Source: JAEUJM01 sp041908445
GTDB taxonomy: Bacteria > Actinomycetota > Acidimicrobiia > Acidimicrobiales > DATDAH01
Direction: 5' to 3'
Assembly (NCBI GenBank): GCA_041908445.1
Contig: JAYRFK010000090.1
Location: 26,565-90,564, forward strand
DNA: 64,000 nucleotides
Below are positions 8,216-14,869 of this stretch, in pieces. The notes beneath the pieces were generated by a model. That model made no database searches. It had not been told where the DNA came from and saw only the letters and a program-made list of their open reading frames with translations. A program made the translations under genes and the position numbers. The number at the start of each line of letters is the position of its first letter. The first letter of the stretch is position 1.

Positions 8216-8251
8216 GTCGCGGCCCGGCACTGCCCGTTCTGACGTCACGGA

Positions 8252-8268
8252 CGCCCGCCGGCCGGGCG
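8252..8268. terminator. Small GC hairpin between convergent genes
   Basis: CGCCCG-CCGGC-CGGGCG between the convergent methyltransferase and dioxygenase genes. No T-tract; weak terminator candidate. Confidence 0.3.
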
Positions 8269-8318
8269 CGGCTGACGCCAGTTCAAGCGGATGGCCCGGG
8301 TGACGGCCGAGCCGCGGG

Positions 8319-9080
8319 TCAGCGACCGACGAGGCGGCGCAGGCGGCGGCTGGAGCCGGTCGGGATCCAGCTCGGGTGGCGCTCGGCCACGTGGTCGGGC
8401 CCCGAGAGCAGCGGGGTCCAGTAGCGGTCGGCGGCGAAGAAGTAGTGGGTCACCTGGCTGTGCCGGGTGCGGGCCGGGTCACGGCGGGGCAGTCCCCCGT
8501 GAAGCAGGTTCCCCGCCCAGATCAGGGCCTGGCCCTTGACCAGCACTGCCGGCTCCGGCTCGAGGCCGGCGTCGGCGACCAGCCCGGCGATGTGGGCCTC
8601 GTAGCGGTCGTAGTGCTCGGTGCCCGGCGCCGCCCCCCAGTCGGCCGGCGTGAGCTCGGGCCACCGGTGGGTGCCCGGCAGCGCGAACACCGGGCCGGCG
8701 TCGGCGTCGATGTCCTCGAGCGCCACCCAGACGCCGCACATGCGCCCCGGTGGGTCGGTGTTGAAGTGCACCGTGTCGGCGTGGGCGGCCTGCTCGGTGC
8801 CGACCGCGAAGTTCAGGGTCTGGAAGGGCCGGGCATCGTCGCCGTACAGGTCGGCGAGGGCGGCCAGGATCGCCGGCGCGATCGCCACGTCGTGGACGGC
8901 CCGGCTGGCGCGCCAGGCGTCCTGGACCCGGTCGGGCGACTCGGGGTCGAAGGGCCGCTCGGCGATCAGCCGGGCGGCGTCGGCGCGGGCGCGGTCGAGG
9001 ACCGCGACGGGCAGGCCGGTGTCGACGACCAGGGCACCCCGCTCGGCGAAGTGCCGGCGGGCCGCCTCGTCGACGCCCAC
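8319..9080 (-). CDS. Phytanoyl-CoA dioxygenase (PhyH)-family protein
   Basis: 253 residues, GTG start. The Fe(II)/2-oxoglutarate dioxygenase pattern is visible: proximal HADTVHFN, GVWVALEDIDADAGPVFALPGTHRWPEL typical of PhyH (quoted in part), a distal histidine in NLLHGGLPRRD and an arginine region (DPARTRHSQVTHYF) for 2-oxoglutarate. Family members hydroxylate lipids, amino acids or natural products; the substrate is not predictable. The gene follows the 90-residue protein by 7 bases on the same strand, so they are probably one operon. Confidence 0.75.
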   Translation of the reverse strand: MGVDEAARRHFAERGALVVDTGLPVAVLDRARADAARLIAERPFDPESPDRVQDAWRASRAVHDVAIAPAILAALADLYGDDARPFQTLNFAVGTEQAAHADTVHFNTDPPGRMCGVWVALEDIDADAGPVFALPGTHRWPELTPADWGAAPGTEHYDRYEAHIAGLVADAGLEPEPAVLVKGQALIWAGNLLHGGLPRRDPARTRHSQVTHYFFAADRYWTPLLSGPDHVAERHPSWIPTGSSRRLRRLVGR

Positions 9081-9087
9081 GGGACCG

Positions 9088-9360
9088 CTACTCGTCCTCC
9101 GGGTAGCCGAGGTCCCACTCGAGGCTGAGGTACTCGCGCTCGGCGTCGCGGGCCACCCGCTCGCGGTTGCGGCGGAACTGCGGGTCGTGCGGCGGCAGCA
9201 GCATCAGGCGGGCCATGACCCGGGAGCGGAAGTCGTCGATGACGTTGCGGTCGCCGAAGTCGGACACGACCTCCCAGTGGGGCGCCACCGGGCCGAGGTA
9301 CACGATGCGGACGTGGCCTCGGGGCGGCTGCGGCTCGACGTTGGGATCAGCCAGGGACAT
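9088..9360 (-). CDS. Conserved-looking hypothetical protein, 90 aa
   Basis: Not recognised. A soluble 90-residue protein, basic then acidic, with a central RIVYLGPVAPHWEVVSDFGD and an Arg/Glu-rich helix near the C-terminus (FRRNRERVARDAEREYLSL). The ATG at 9360 lies 6 bases after a TAGGGT -10 element on its strand, so it is probably leaderless. It precedes the PhyH gene by 7 bases, the likely partner. GC-rich codon use like its neighbours supports it being real. Confidence 0.6.
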   Translation of the reverse strand: MSLADPNVEPQPPRGHVRIVYLGPVAPHWEVVSDFGDRNVIDDFRSRVMARLMLLPPHDPQFRRNRERVARDAEREYLSLEWDLGYPEDE

Positions 9361-9366
9361 GGCCTC

Positions 9367-9372
9367 ACCCTA
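9367..9372 (-). promoter_or_regulatory. -10 element TAGGGT
   Basis: TAGGGT on the minus strand, 6 bases before the ATG at 9360; leaderless architecture. Confidence 0.5.
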
Positions 9373-9407
9373 CCGGCGGGGGGCGGAGGCGACCCAGGGG
9401 GCCGGGG

Positions 9408-9430
9408 CCGCCGGCCCTCGCCGCCGGCGG
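9408..9430 (-). terminator. Hairpin after the WhiB gene
   Basis: CCGCCGGC, 7-base loop, GCCGGCGG: an 8-bp perfect stem 19 bases past the WhiB stop. No T-tract, as is common in actinobacteria. Confidence 0.45.
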
Positions 9431-9448
9431 CGGCGGCGGCGCCCCGGC

Positions 9449-9703
9449 TCAGCCGCGGACGCTGACGGGGGTGGTGCCCGCCTGGCGGCGACGCTTCAGG
9501 ATGCGACGACGCTCACGCTCGGAGCAGCCGCCCCACACGCCGTGGTCGATCCGCTCGGCGAGCGCGTACTCGAGGCACGGCTCCTTGACGGGGCAGTCGG
9601 CGCAGATCTTGCGGGCGACCTCGACTCCGACGCCGTCGCTCGGGAAGAACAACGACGGGGGCTTGTCGTTGCAGTAGCCGAGTGCCATCCAGGTGGTGTC
9701 CAT
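9449..9703 (-). CDS. WhiB-family iron-sulfur transcription regulator
   Basis: 84 residues. The four cluster cysteines are C11, C34, C37 and C43 (C..CxxCxxxxxC), followed by the G(V/I)WGG turn (HGVWGG) and a basic tail RERRRILKRRR for DNA contact. C60 is extra. WhiB proteins bind a 4Fe-4S cluster and usually act with the principal sigma factor in redox or developmental control. The start is an ATG preceded by GGAGG. Upstream on its strand is GGGAACC-N14-GTCGT, matching the promoter of the nearby SigE-like sigma gene, so envelope or redox stress may induce it (inference). Confidence 0.93.
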   Translation of the reverse strand: MDTTWMALGYCNDKPPSLFFPSDGVGVEVARKICADCPVKEPCLEYALAERIDHGVWGGCSERERRRILKRRRQAGTTPVSVRG

Positions 9704-9727
9704 CGAACCTCCGTTGTCACCAGTAGT

Positions 9728-9753
9728 ACGACGGCCCGCACGAAAAGGTTCCC
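9728..9753 (-). promoter_or_regulatory. ECF-type promoter of the WhiB gene, GGGAACC-N14-GTCGT
   Basis: The -35 box GGGAACC has GGGAAC at 9753-9748, and the -10 box GTCGT is at 9732-9728. The same boxes with the same spacing precede the SigE-like sigma gene at 11085. The form resembles known SigE/SigH-type promoters (GGAAC, then GTT or GTC). Confidence 0.5.
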
Positions 9754-9782
9754 GGCCGCGTCCAGTTTCGCGGTGGACCGTG

Positions 9783-10571
9783 CTAGTCGCCCAACCCGAA
9801 GGTCCAGACGACCTCGGTGCCGGCGTCCCGGGCCCGCTGGAGCAGGGAGGGCGCCGGACCGTCGGGCAGGTCGCCGACCACGGCCATGAGCACGGCCATG
9901 GGGATCTCGCCGACCACCGTGTAGACCACGCGCCCGCGGTCGACCACGACGACGCGCAGGCCGTCGTCCTCCATGGCCCAGGCGTCGTCGGCCATCGGAT
10001 CCATCGCCGGGTCGAGGGCCTCGGCCTCGAGCTCGCCCTCCTGCTCGAACACCGAGACCTCGTCGCGGCCGTCGCGGTAGGCCACGCCCACCACGTCGTC
10101 GCCCTCGAACACCGCCTCGCGCTCGAAGCCGTCAGCGACCTCGGGGGGCGCGACGTCGGGGTCCACCTCGTCGGCGCCCATGGCGGCGAAACCGGTGGAG
10201 GGCACGAACCCGGCCTGGTGGGCGGCGACCATGTCGTCGACCGCCGGGTCCACCTGGGTTCCGGCGAGGTCGGCGCCGAGCGCGACGAACAGCGCCACGG
10301 CGGCGGCCACGGTGGCGACCGTGAGGCCGACGCGCTGGCGCCGGCGGTCGGGGGCGAAGCGACGGCCCCGCAGGAGCCGCTCGTAGAAGCCGAAGCGCGG
10401 GTCGACCGCGGGCAGGCCGCGCAGGAGGGCGGCGGTGTCGGCCGTGGCCGCCAACTCGTCGCGGCACCCGGCGCAGCCGTCGAGGTGGGCGCGGGCCGCG
10501 ACCTCCTCCGCCGCCGTGAGCTCGCCGTCGACGAGGGCGCTGAGCAGATCGCCGAGGTGCGCGTCAGGCAT
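9783..10571 (-). CDS. Zinc-containing anti-sigma factor (RseA-like)
   Basis: 262 residues. The N-terminus has an anti-sigma zinc-finger (ZAS) pattern, HLDGCAGC (H-x3-C-x2-C) in a helical region. A hydrophobic segment (about residues 81-102, VGLTVATVAAAVALFVALGA) suggests a membrane anchor, and the remainder would be outside the cytoplasm. It starts inside the sigma gene (ATGCCTGA overlap), the usual coupling of sigma and anti-sigma. It would hold the SigE-like factor inactive until envelope or oxidative stress. Order and composition recall mycobacterial sigE-rseA, with TatA close by. Confidence 0.85.
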   Translation of the reverse strand: MPDAHLGDLLSALVDGELTAAEEVAARAHLDGCAGCRDELAATADTAALLRGLPAVDPRFGFYERLLRGRRFAPDRRRQRVGLTVATVAAAVALFVALGADLAGTQVDPAVDDMVAAHQAGFVPSTGFAAMGADEVDPDVAPPEVADGFEREAVFEGDDVVGVAYRDGRDEVSVFEQEGELEAEALDPAMDPMADDAWAMEDDGLRVVVVDRGRVVYTVVGEIPMAVLMAVVGDLPDGPAPSLLQRARDAGTEVVWTFGLGD

Positions 10572-11085
10572 CGACCAGCACCTCCCGCAACCGCCCGCGA
10601 CCGCGGTGGATGCGGCTGCGCACCGTGCCCACCGGCAGCTCGAGGGAGTCGGCGATCTCCTGGTAGCTGAAGCCGACGACGTCGCACAGCACCACGGCGG
10701 CCCGGTAGTCCTCGGGCAGGTCGAGCAGGGCGGCCTGGACGTCGTCGGGGAGCCGGGCGCCGGCGAGGGCCTCGTCGGCCGCCGCCGAGGTGGGCAGCAC
10801 CCGCTCGGGGTCGTCGGGCAGCGCCTCGACCGGCCGGCGCTTGCGGGCGCGGACGCGGTCGAGGAAGGCGTTGGTGGTGATGCGGCTCAGCCACCCTTCG
10901 AGCGAGCCCGGCCGGTACGTGGCCAACCCCCGCTCCACCCTGATCAGAACGTCCTGCACCAGATCCTGCGCATCCTCGTGGTTGCCGGTGAGCCGGTAGG
11001 CCACCGTGTAGAGGAAGCGCCCGTGGTCGCGGGCGATCTCCTCCCAGGTGGGGATGCGGTCCTCAGCGGCACCGCTCGGGCTCAT
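10564..11085 (-). CDS. ECF sigma factor, SigE-like
   Basis: 173 residues. Region 2 reads FLYTVAYRLTGNHEDAQDLVQDVLIRVERGL; region 4 has LPEDYRAAVVLCDVVGFSYQEIADSLELPVGTVRSRIHRGR (both quoted in pieces here: PEDYRAAVVLCDVVGFSYQE and GTVRSRIHRGR). It directs polymerase to stress promoters. The ATG at 11085 lies 7 bases after the GTCGTT -10 box of an ECF-type promoter, so the gene is probably autoregulated and leaderless or nearly so. The downstream anti-sigma gene overlaps by 8 bases. Closest analogy is mycobacterial SigE; orthology is inferred from neighbours only. Confidence 0.92.
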   Translation of the reverse strand: MSPSGAAEDRIPTWEEIARDHGRFLYTVAYRLTGNHEDAQDLVQDVLIRVERGLATYRPGSLEGWLSRITTNAFLDRVRARKRRPVEALPDDPERVLPTSAAADEALAGARLPDDVQAALLDLPEDYRAAVVLCDVVGFSYQEIADSLELPVGTVRSRIHRGRGRLREVLVDA

Positions 11086-11092
11086 GGACCTG

Positions 11093-11119
11093 AACGACCG
11101 CGGGTGTCGGATGGTTCCC
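11093..11119 (-). promoter_or_regulatory. Autoregulatory ECF promoter, GGGAACC-N14-GTCGT
   Basis: GGGAAC at 11119-11114 and GTCGTT at 11098-11093 on the minus strand, spacer 15. Boxes and spacing match those upstream of the WhiB gene (9753-9728), and both copies lie in the same direction directly before a start. Confidence 0.6.
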
Positions 11120-11157
11120 GTGTACGACCTGCCGGCCGCCGCTCGGGCTACCGGCGC

Positions 11158-11328
11158 TCAGTCGGCGTCGTTGCTGTCCTTGGAGGCGGCGCTGGCGTCC
11201 TCGGAGCCGGCCTTGAACTCCTTCTGCGCCTGGCCGAGCGAGCGGGCCAGCTTCGGGAGCTTCGTGCCACCGAACACCAGGAGGATGATCAGCAGGATGA
11301 TCAGGAGTTCCGGGGCGCCGAGGTTCAC
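11158..11328 (-). CDS. tatA: Twin-arginine translocase subunit TatA/E
   Basis: 56 residues: one membrane helix (APELLIILLIILLVFGGTKLP), the FGxxKLP hinge and an amphipathic helix (LARSLGQAQKEFKAG), then a charged tail. This is the TatA layout. TatA oligomers form the pore for folded Tat substrates. The GTG start lies 7 bases after TAGGGT on its strand. TatB in mycobacteria lies near sigE; here the short tail favours TatA. It is divergent from glutamate formimidoyltransferase with a shared -10 core. Confidence 0.9.
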   Translation of the reverse strand: MNLGAPELLIILLIILLVFGGTKLPKLARSLGQAQKEFKAGSEDASAASKDSNDAD

Positions 11329-11334
11329 GCGAAG

Positions 11335-11341
11335 TACCCTA
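11335..11341. promoter_or_regulatory. Bidirectional -10 element TACCCTA
   Basis: Plus strand TACCCT (11335-11340) is 9 bases before the GTG at 11350. Minus strand TAGGGT (11341-11336) is 7 bases before the GTG of tatA. The two hexamers overlap by 5 bases, so polymerase can use the site in either direction but not both at once. Confidence 0.55.
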
Positions 11342-11349
11342 CCGCGCCC

Positions 11350-12138
11350 GTGCTGGAGTGCGTCATCAACGTCAGCGAGGGTCGTGACGCCGACGTCCTC
11401 GCCCACCTGGCCGCCGTCGCGGCACCCGACGTGCTGGACGTCCACACCGATCCCGACCACCACCGCAGCGTGTTCACGCTGGTCGGCGAGCACGCGCCCC
11501 GGCGGCTGACCGAGGCCGCGGTGGCGACCATCGACCTGCGCCGCCACAAGGGCGTGCACCCCCGCTTCGGGGCGGTCGACGTCGTGCCCTTCGTCCCCCT
11601 GGGCGACGCCACCCTCGCCGACGCCGTGCGGGCTCGGGACGACTTCGCCCGGTGGGCGGCCTCGACGCTCGACCTGCCGTGCTTCCTGTACGGGCCGGAG
11701 CGCTCCCTGCCCGATGTGCGCCGGCAGGCGTTCCGCACGCTCGCCCCCCAGTTCGGGCCGCCGGCGGCCCACCGCTCGGCCGGCGCCTGCGCGGTCGGGG
11801 CCCGCGGCCTGCTCGTGGCCTACAACCTCTGGCTGGCCACGCCCGACCTCGAGCGGGCCAGGGCGGTGGCGGCCGAGGTGCGCTCGGGGCCGATCCGCAC
11901 CCTCGGCCTCGCCGTGGGCGACGAGGTCATGGTGTCGTGCAACCTGGTCGAACCGCTGGTGGCCGGTCCGGCCGCCGCCTGGGACGCCGTGGCGGCCCAC
12001 ACCCCCGTCGAGCGCGCCGAACTGGTCGGGCTGGTGCCCCAGGCGGTGCTGGCGGCGACCCCCCGGGCACGCTGGGCCGAGCTCGACCTGGCGCCCGATC
12101 GCACCATCGAAGCCCGGCTGGCGGCCGCCGGACGCTGA
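11350..12138 (+). CDS. ftcD: Glutamate formimidoyltransferase (FtcD N-terminal domains only)
   Basis: 262 residues. The N-terminus LECVINVSEGRD and the segment HRSVFTLVGEHAPRRLTEAA are characteristic. HKGVHPRFGAVDVVPFVPLG carries the conserved histidine region, and PLGLAVGDEVMVSCNLVEP-like text appears later as LGLAVGDEVMVSCNLVEP. The enzyme moves a formimino group from formiminoglutamate to tetrahydrofolate at the end of histidine breakdown. Only the transferase half is present; the cyclodeaminase domain of the animal enzyme is absent, as in many bacteria. No other hut genes are nearby. Leaderless GTG start. Confidence 0.85.
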   Translation: MLECVINVSEGRDADVLAHLAAVAAPDVLDVHTDPDHHRSVFTLVGEHAPRRLTEAAVATIDLRRHKGVHPRFGAVDVVPFVPLGDATLADAVRARDDFARWAASTLDLPCFLYGPERSLPDVRRQAFRTLAPQFGPPAAHRSAGACAVGARGLLVAYNLWLATPDLERARAVAAEVRSGPIRTLGLAVGDEVMVSCNLVEPLVAGPAAAWDAVAAHTPVERAELVGLVPQAVLAATPRARWAELDLAPDRTIEARLAAAGR

Positions 12139-12155
12139 CGTCGTCGCGTGGGGGG

Positions 12156-12177
12156 GTCGGGACCCTGGGGTCCCGAC
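12156..12177. terminator. Bidirectional hairpin terminator
   Basis: GTCGGGACCC-TG-GGGTCCCGAC, a perfect 10-bp stem between the convergent formimidoyltransferase and WhiB genes. Confidence 0.7.
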
Positions 12178-12185
12178 GCCGGCGA

Positions 12186-12461
12186 TCAGGCCGGGCGCAC
12201 CTCGGCGCGGGCGAGGGCCCGCTGACGACGGAGGCGGCGCCGCTCGCGCTCGCTCATGCCGCCCCAGATGCCGAACTTCTCGCCGTTGGCGAGGGCGAAC
12301 TCCAGGCAGTCCTCCCGCACGACGCAGCCGCGGCAGACCTCCTTGGCCTCGCGCGTCGAGGCCCCCCGCTCGGGGAAGAAGAGGTCGGGATCGACCCCCA
12401 GGCAGTTCGCGTAGTCCTGCCAGCCCTGGTCTTCGAGTTCGTTCGCAGCTGCGGATCGCAT
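12186..12461 (-). CDS. WhiB-family regulator, WhiB2/WhcD-like
   Basis: 91 residues. Cluster ligands are C20, C43, C46 and C52; the GIWGG turn and basic tail (SERERRRLRRQRALAR) follow. The stretch YANCLGVDPDLFFPERGAS and EVCRGCVVREDCLEFAL resembles the WhiB2/WhcD branch, which in other actinobacteria controls division or sporulation septation; that role here is inference. The ATG at 12461 lies downstream of a GTTGTAATTACAAC palindrome in an unusually AT-rich patch. Confidence 0.92.
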   Translation of the reverse strand: MRSAAANELEDQGWQDYANCLGVDPDLFFPERGASTREAKEVCRGCVVREDCLEFALANGEKFGIWGGMSERERRRLRRQRALARAEVRPA

Positions 12462-12490
12462 GTGGGGAACCCCCCGGTTGGCCTCATACC

Positions 12491-12510
12491 ACAGTTGTAA
12501 TTACAACCGT
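12491..12510. promoter_or_regulatory. Palindromic operator upstream of the WhiB2-like gene
   Basis: GTTGTAATTACAAC (12494-12507) is a perfect 14-bp palindrome, extended to 20 bp with one mismatched pair. It is 33-46 bases upstream of the ATG, in the position of a promoter-proximal activator or repressor site. The binding protein is unknown. Confidence 0.5.
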
Positions 12511-12607
12511 GTGATCTTGACACTATGGCCCCCCGCGTCGCTCAGCGCAACCTGGAATTTGCCGGAATACCGGGCGCGCGGCCGGGCGGCGGCCGCGACC
12601 GGGCCCG

Positions 12608-14071
12608 TCAGCGGGGACGGCCGTCGCGCCCGACGGGGTGGAAGGGGTTCGGGTCGAAGGCGCCCTCGGGGACGAAGGCGGCGTCGAGGTGGGTCGCCCG
12701 GCGGCACCGGGACACCCCGTGCGGGTGGCGCACCACCATCTCCTCGCGGCCGAGGCCGAGGAGCAGATCGGGGTCGACGCCCAGCATGGGTGCCACCGCC
12801 TCGGCCTGGTCCAGGTCGCTCACCCCGAAGGCCATGCGCAAGCCGGCGTTCTCCCGGATGACCCGGGCCTCCGGCCCGTAGGCCACCTCGAGCTGGGCCA
12901 GCGACTGCACCACCGCCACCGCTCGCACCCCGAAGCTGCGCAGGTAGGCGAAGAGCGACGGCACCATGGCCAGCCGGCCGAGCGCCGGCAGCTCGTCGAT
13001 GAGGAAGAGCGCCTCCGAGCGGGGGCCGGGCGTGCGGTGGGCCCGCTCGGGGGAGGTGAGGGCCCGGAGCAGGGCGGTCAGCCACAGGCGCACGAGCGGC
13101 GCGTGGCTGACCATGTTCTGTGGCGGCAGCACCAGGTAGAGCGTCACCGGCTGCTCGCCGCTGACCATCCCTGCCGGGTCGAACGAGGTCCCGGAGGTCA
13201 CCCGCTTCACCGTGGGGGTGTGGAACGCCCGCATCCCCGCCCGGGCCGTGCTGAGGACGGAGGGCCGGGTGTCGCGCTCGGGGTGGGAGAGGTAGGCGAC
13301 GAGGCTCTCGATCGCGGTCGCGTTGGTCACGGCGCCGGCGTCGAGGAGCTTGGCCACGTTCATGTCGAAGTCGCCAGCGAAGTGCAGGTCGGCCACCTTC
13401 GACCAGGACCGGTCGTGGGGCAGATCCTCGTAGACGTGGCTGATCAGCGCCGCGCTCAGGTCGGTGGCCGACGCCGCCCAGAACGGGTCTCGGGCGAGGG
13501 GGGCGGCGTGGAGCTCGGCGGCGAGGGCCATGGCCTCGTCCTCGATCGCCGAGCTGTGGGCCAGCCAGTGTCCCGGGTCGAACCGCCCCCGGAAGAGCCG
13601 CACGTCGAAGGCCTCGGTGACGCCGAACGGGTCCAGCACCACCACGTCGTTGCCGAGCTCGAGGCGGCGGCGGGCGGTCATGGCCGCCAGCTCGCCCTTG
13701 GGGTCCACCACCACGGCCGACCCCGGGTGCTCGGCGAGCTGGCACGCCAGCCACGTCGTCTTGCCGGCGCCGGTCGGCGCCACCACCAGGGCGTGGGCCT
13801 CGCTCTCGTCCGTCCAGTGCTCGCCGGCGGGATCGTCGGCGCGGGGCGTGGCCCGGAAGCCGACCGGCCGGCCGGCGTCGAGCGCTCGACGGCGGTCGCC
13901 GAGGAGCAGGCCCGACCGGCGCGACGGGCGCTCGGCCTCGGTACGACCGGCGGGTACGACGGGAACGGCGGCGGCACCGAGGCCGCCGGGGGCCTTCTCC
14001 GACCCGGTGGGCGCCGGGACGACGGGCTCGACCAGATCGATCGGCCGGGAGACGGTGGGGGCATCGGGCAA
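12608..14071 (-). CDS. Type IV coupling protein-like ATPase (TraG/VirD4 family), soluble form
   Basis: 487 residues. Walker A APTGAGKTT (98-106), VVVDPKGELA, Walker B LIDELPALGRL, and the following AYLRSFGVRAVAVVQSLAQL are hallmarks of VirD4/TraG ATPases that pump DNA or proteins into type IV secretion channels. The N-terminal membrane helices of standard coupling proteins are missing; instead there is a 90-residue Pro/Ala/Arg region. No relaxase or VirB genes are in the window. The TTG start is chosen because GGAGG lies 7 bases upstream; no ATG or GTG is available in frame nearby. Divergent from a MerR gene across an AT-rich operator region. Confidence 0.8.
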   Translation of the reverse strand: MPDAPTVSRPIDLVEPVVPAPTGSEKAPGGLGAAAVPVVPAGRTEAERPSRRSGLLLGDRRRALDAGRPVGFRATPRADDPAGEHWTDESEAHALVVAPTGAGKTTWLACQLAEHPGSAVVVDPKGELAAMTARRRLELGNDVVVLDPFGVTEAFDVRLFRGRFDPGHWLAHSSAIEDEAMALAAELHAAPLARDPFWAASATDLSAALISHVYEDLPHDRSWSKVADLHFAGDFDMNVAKLLDAGAVTNATAIESLVAYLSHPERDTRPSVLSTARAGMRAFHTPTVKRVTSGTSFDPAGMVSGEQPVTLYLVLPPQNMVSHAPLVRLWLTALLRALTSPERAHRTPGPRSEALFLIDELPALGRLAMVPSLFAYLRSFGVRAVAVVQSLAQLEVAYGPEARVIRENAGLRMAFGVSDLDQAEAVAPMLGVDPDLLLGLGREEMVVRHPHGVSRCRRATHLDAAFVPEGAFDPNPFHPVGRDGRPR

Positions 14072-14093
14072 AGGCGGACCTCCGGGGTCGTGG

Positions 14094-14121
14094 TTGTCAC
14101 TGTCAATGTCAGTGATAGTAT
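14094..14121. promoter_or_regulatory. Divergent promoter and MerR-type operator
   Basis: Plus strand: TTGTCA (14094-14099), 16-base spacer, TAGTAT (14116-14121), then 7 bases to the MerR ATG. Minus strand: TACTAT (14120-14115) serves the ATPase gene. The core TGATA-G-TATCA is a perfect palindrome, and CACTG/CAGTG and TCAGTG repeats surround it. This is the nearest thing to consensus sigma-70 boxes in the window. Confidence 0.55.
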
Positions 14122-14128
14122 CAGTGTC

Positions 14129-14869
14129 ATGACCGATCCGCTCCCCGACACGACGCTCTTCGGGATCGACGAGCTGGTGGCCCGGGCCGACGCCCGGGTC
14201 GCGGCCGCCGACATCGAGGCCCCCAACGGCGCCGTGGCCGAGGCGCTCACCGTCCGCAACGTGCGCTACTACGCCACCCTCGGCCTGCTGGCCCCGCCGG
14301 CGGCCCGGCGCGGTCGGAACGCCTTCTACGACGACGCCCACGTCGACCAGCTCGTGGCGGTCAAGCGCCTCCAGGGCGAGGGTCTCCAGCTCGCCGAGAT
14401 CCAGCGCGCCCTGGTCGGGCTCGGGCCGGACGAGCTGGCGCGGGTCGCGGCCGGCGAGCCCGTGCCCACCGAGCGCTTCTGGGCCGCCCGGGCGGCGGCC
14501 GGCCCGGTGCCGACCCCTGAGCACGCCCCCGCCCCGGCACCGGGCGGTGCACCGGTCGGCGGGATGGCCGCCGCGTCCGTGCCGCCTCCCGGCCGGGCGC
14601 GCCCGGCCGTGGCGCCGGCGGAGCGGGGGCCGGCGGCCACCGCGGTCACGCCGGCGCCGTACCCCGCGGCAACGGTCTACGCCCTCGGGGAGGGCGTGGC
14701 CCTGCAGGTGCCCGCCGGCCTCGCCCTGTCCCCCGCCGCAGCCACCCGCGTCCTCGACGCCGCCCGCGCCGTCCTCCTCCCCCCGTCCCCGCCCTCCGCC
14801 CCCGACGCCCCCCACCACCCGCTGATCTCACCGAAGACCGGCCCCCACCCCCAGGAGTACCGCCGATGA
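14129..14869 (+). CDS. MerR-family transcriptional regulator
   Basis: 246 residues. A MerR helix-turn-helix spans residues 35-105 (LTVRNVRYYATLGLL, then RNAFYDDAHVDQLVAVKRLQ and LQLAEIQRALVGLG). The rest is Pro/Ala-rich with no metal-binding cysteines, ending in a short folded-looking segment (VYALGEGVALQVPAGLALS). Its stop overlaps the next start as ATGA, so it is coupled to the VIT/vWA protein and probably senses or controls that protein's function. It likely binds the palindrome just upstream. Confidence 0.85.
   Translation: MTDPLPDTTLFGIDELVARADARVAAADIEAPNGAVAEALTVRNVRYYATLGLLAPPAARRGRNAFYDDAHVDQLVAVKRLQGEGLQLAEIQRALVGLGPDELARVAAGEPVPTERFWAARAAAGPVPTPEHAPAPAPGGAPVGGMAAASVPPPGRARPAVAPAERGPAATAVTPAPYPAATVYALGEGVALQVPAGLALSPAAATRVLDAARAVLLPPSPPSAPDAPHHPLISPKTGPHPQEYRR

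Noticed and set aside
12525..14125. Overlapping plus-strand frames opposite the TraG/VirD4-like gene
   Set aside because: Low-complexity Arg/Gly/His products without motifs; the minus-strand gene has full ATPase motifs.
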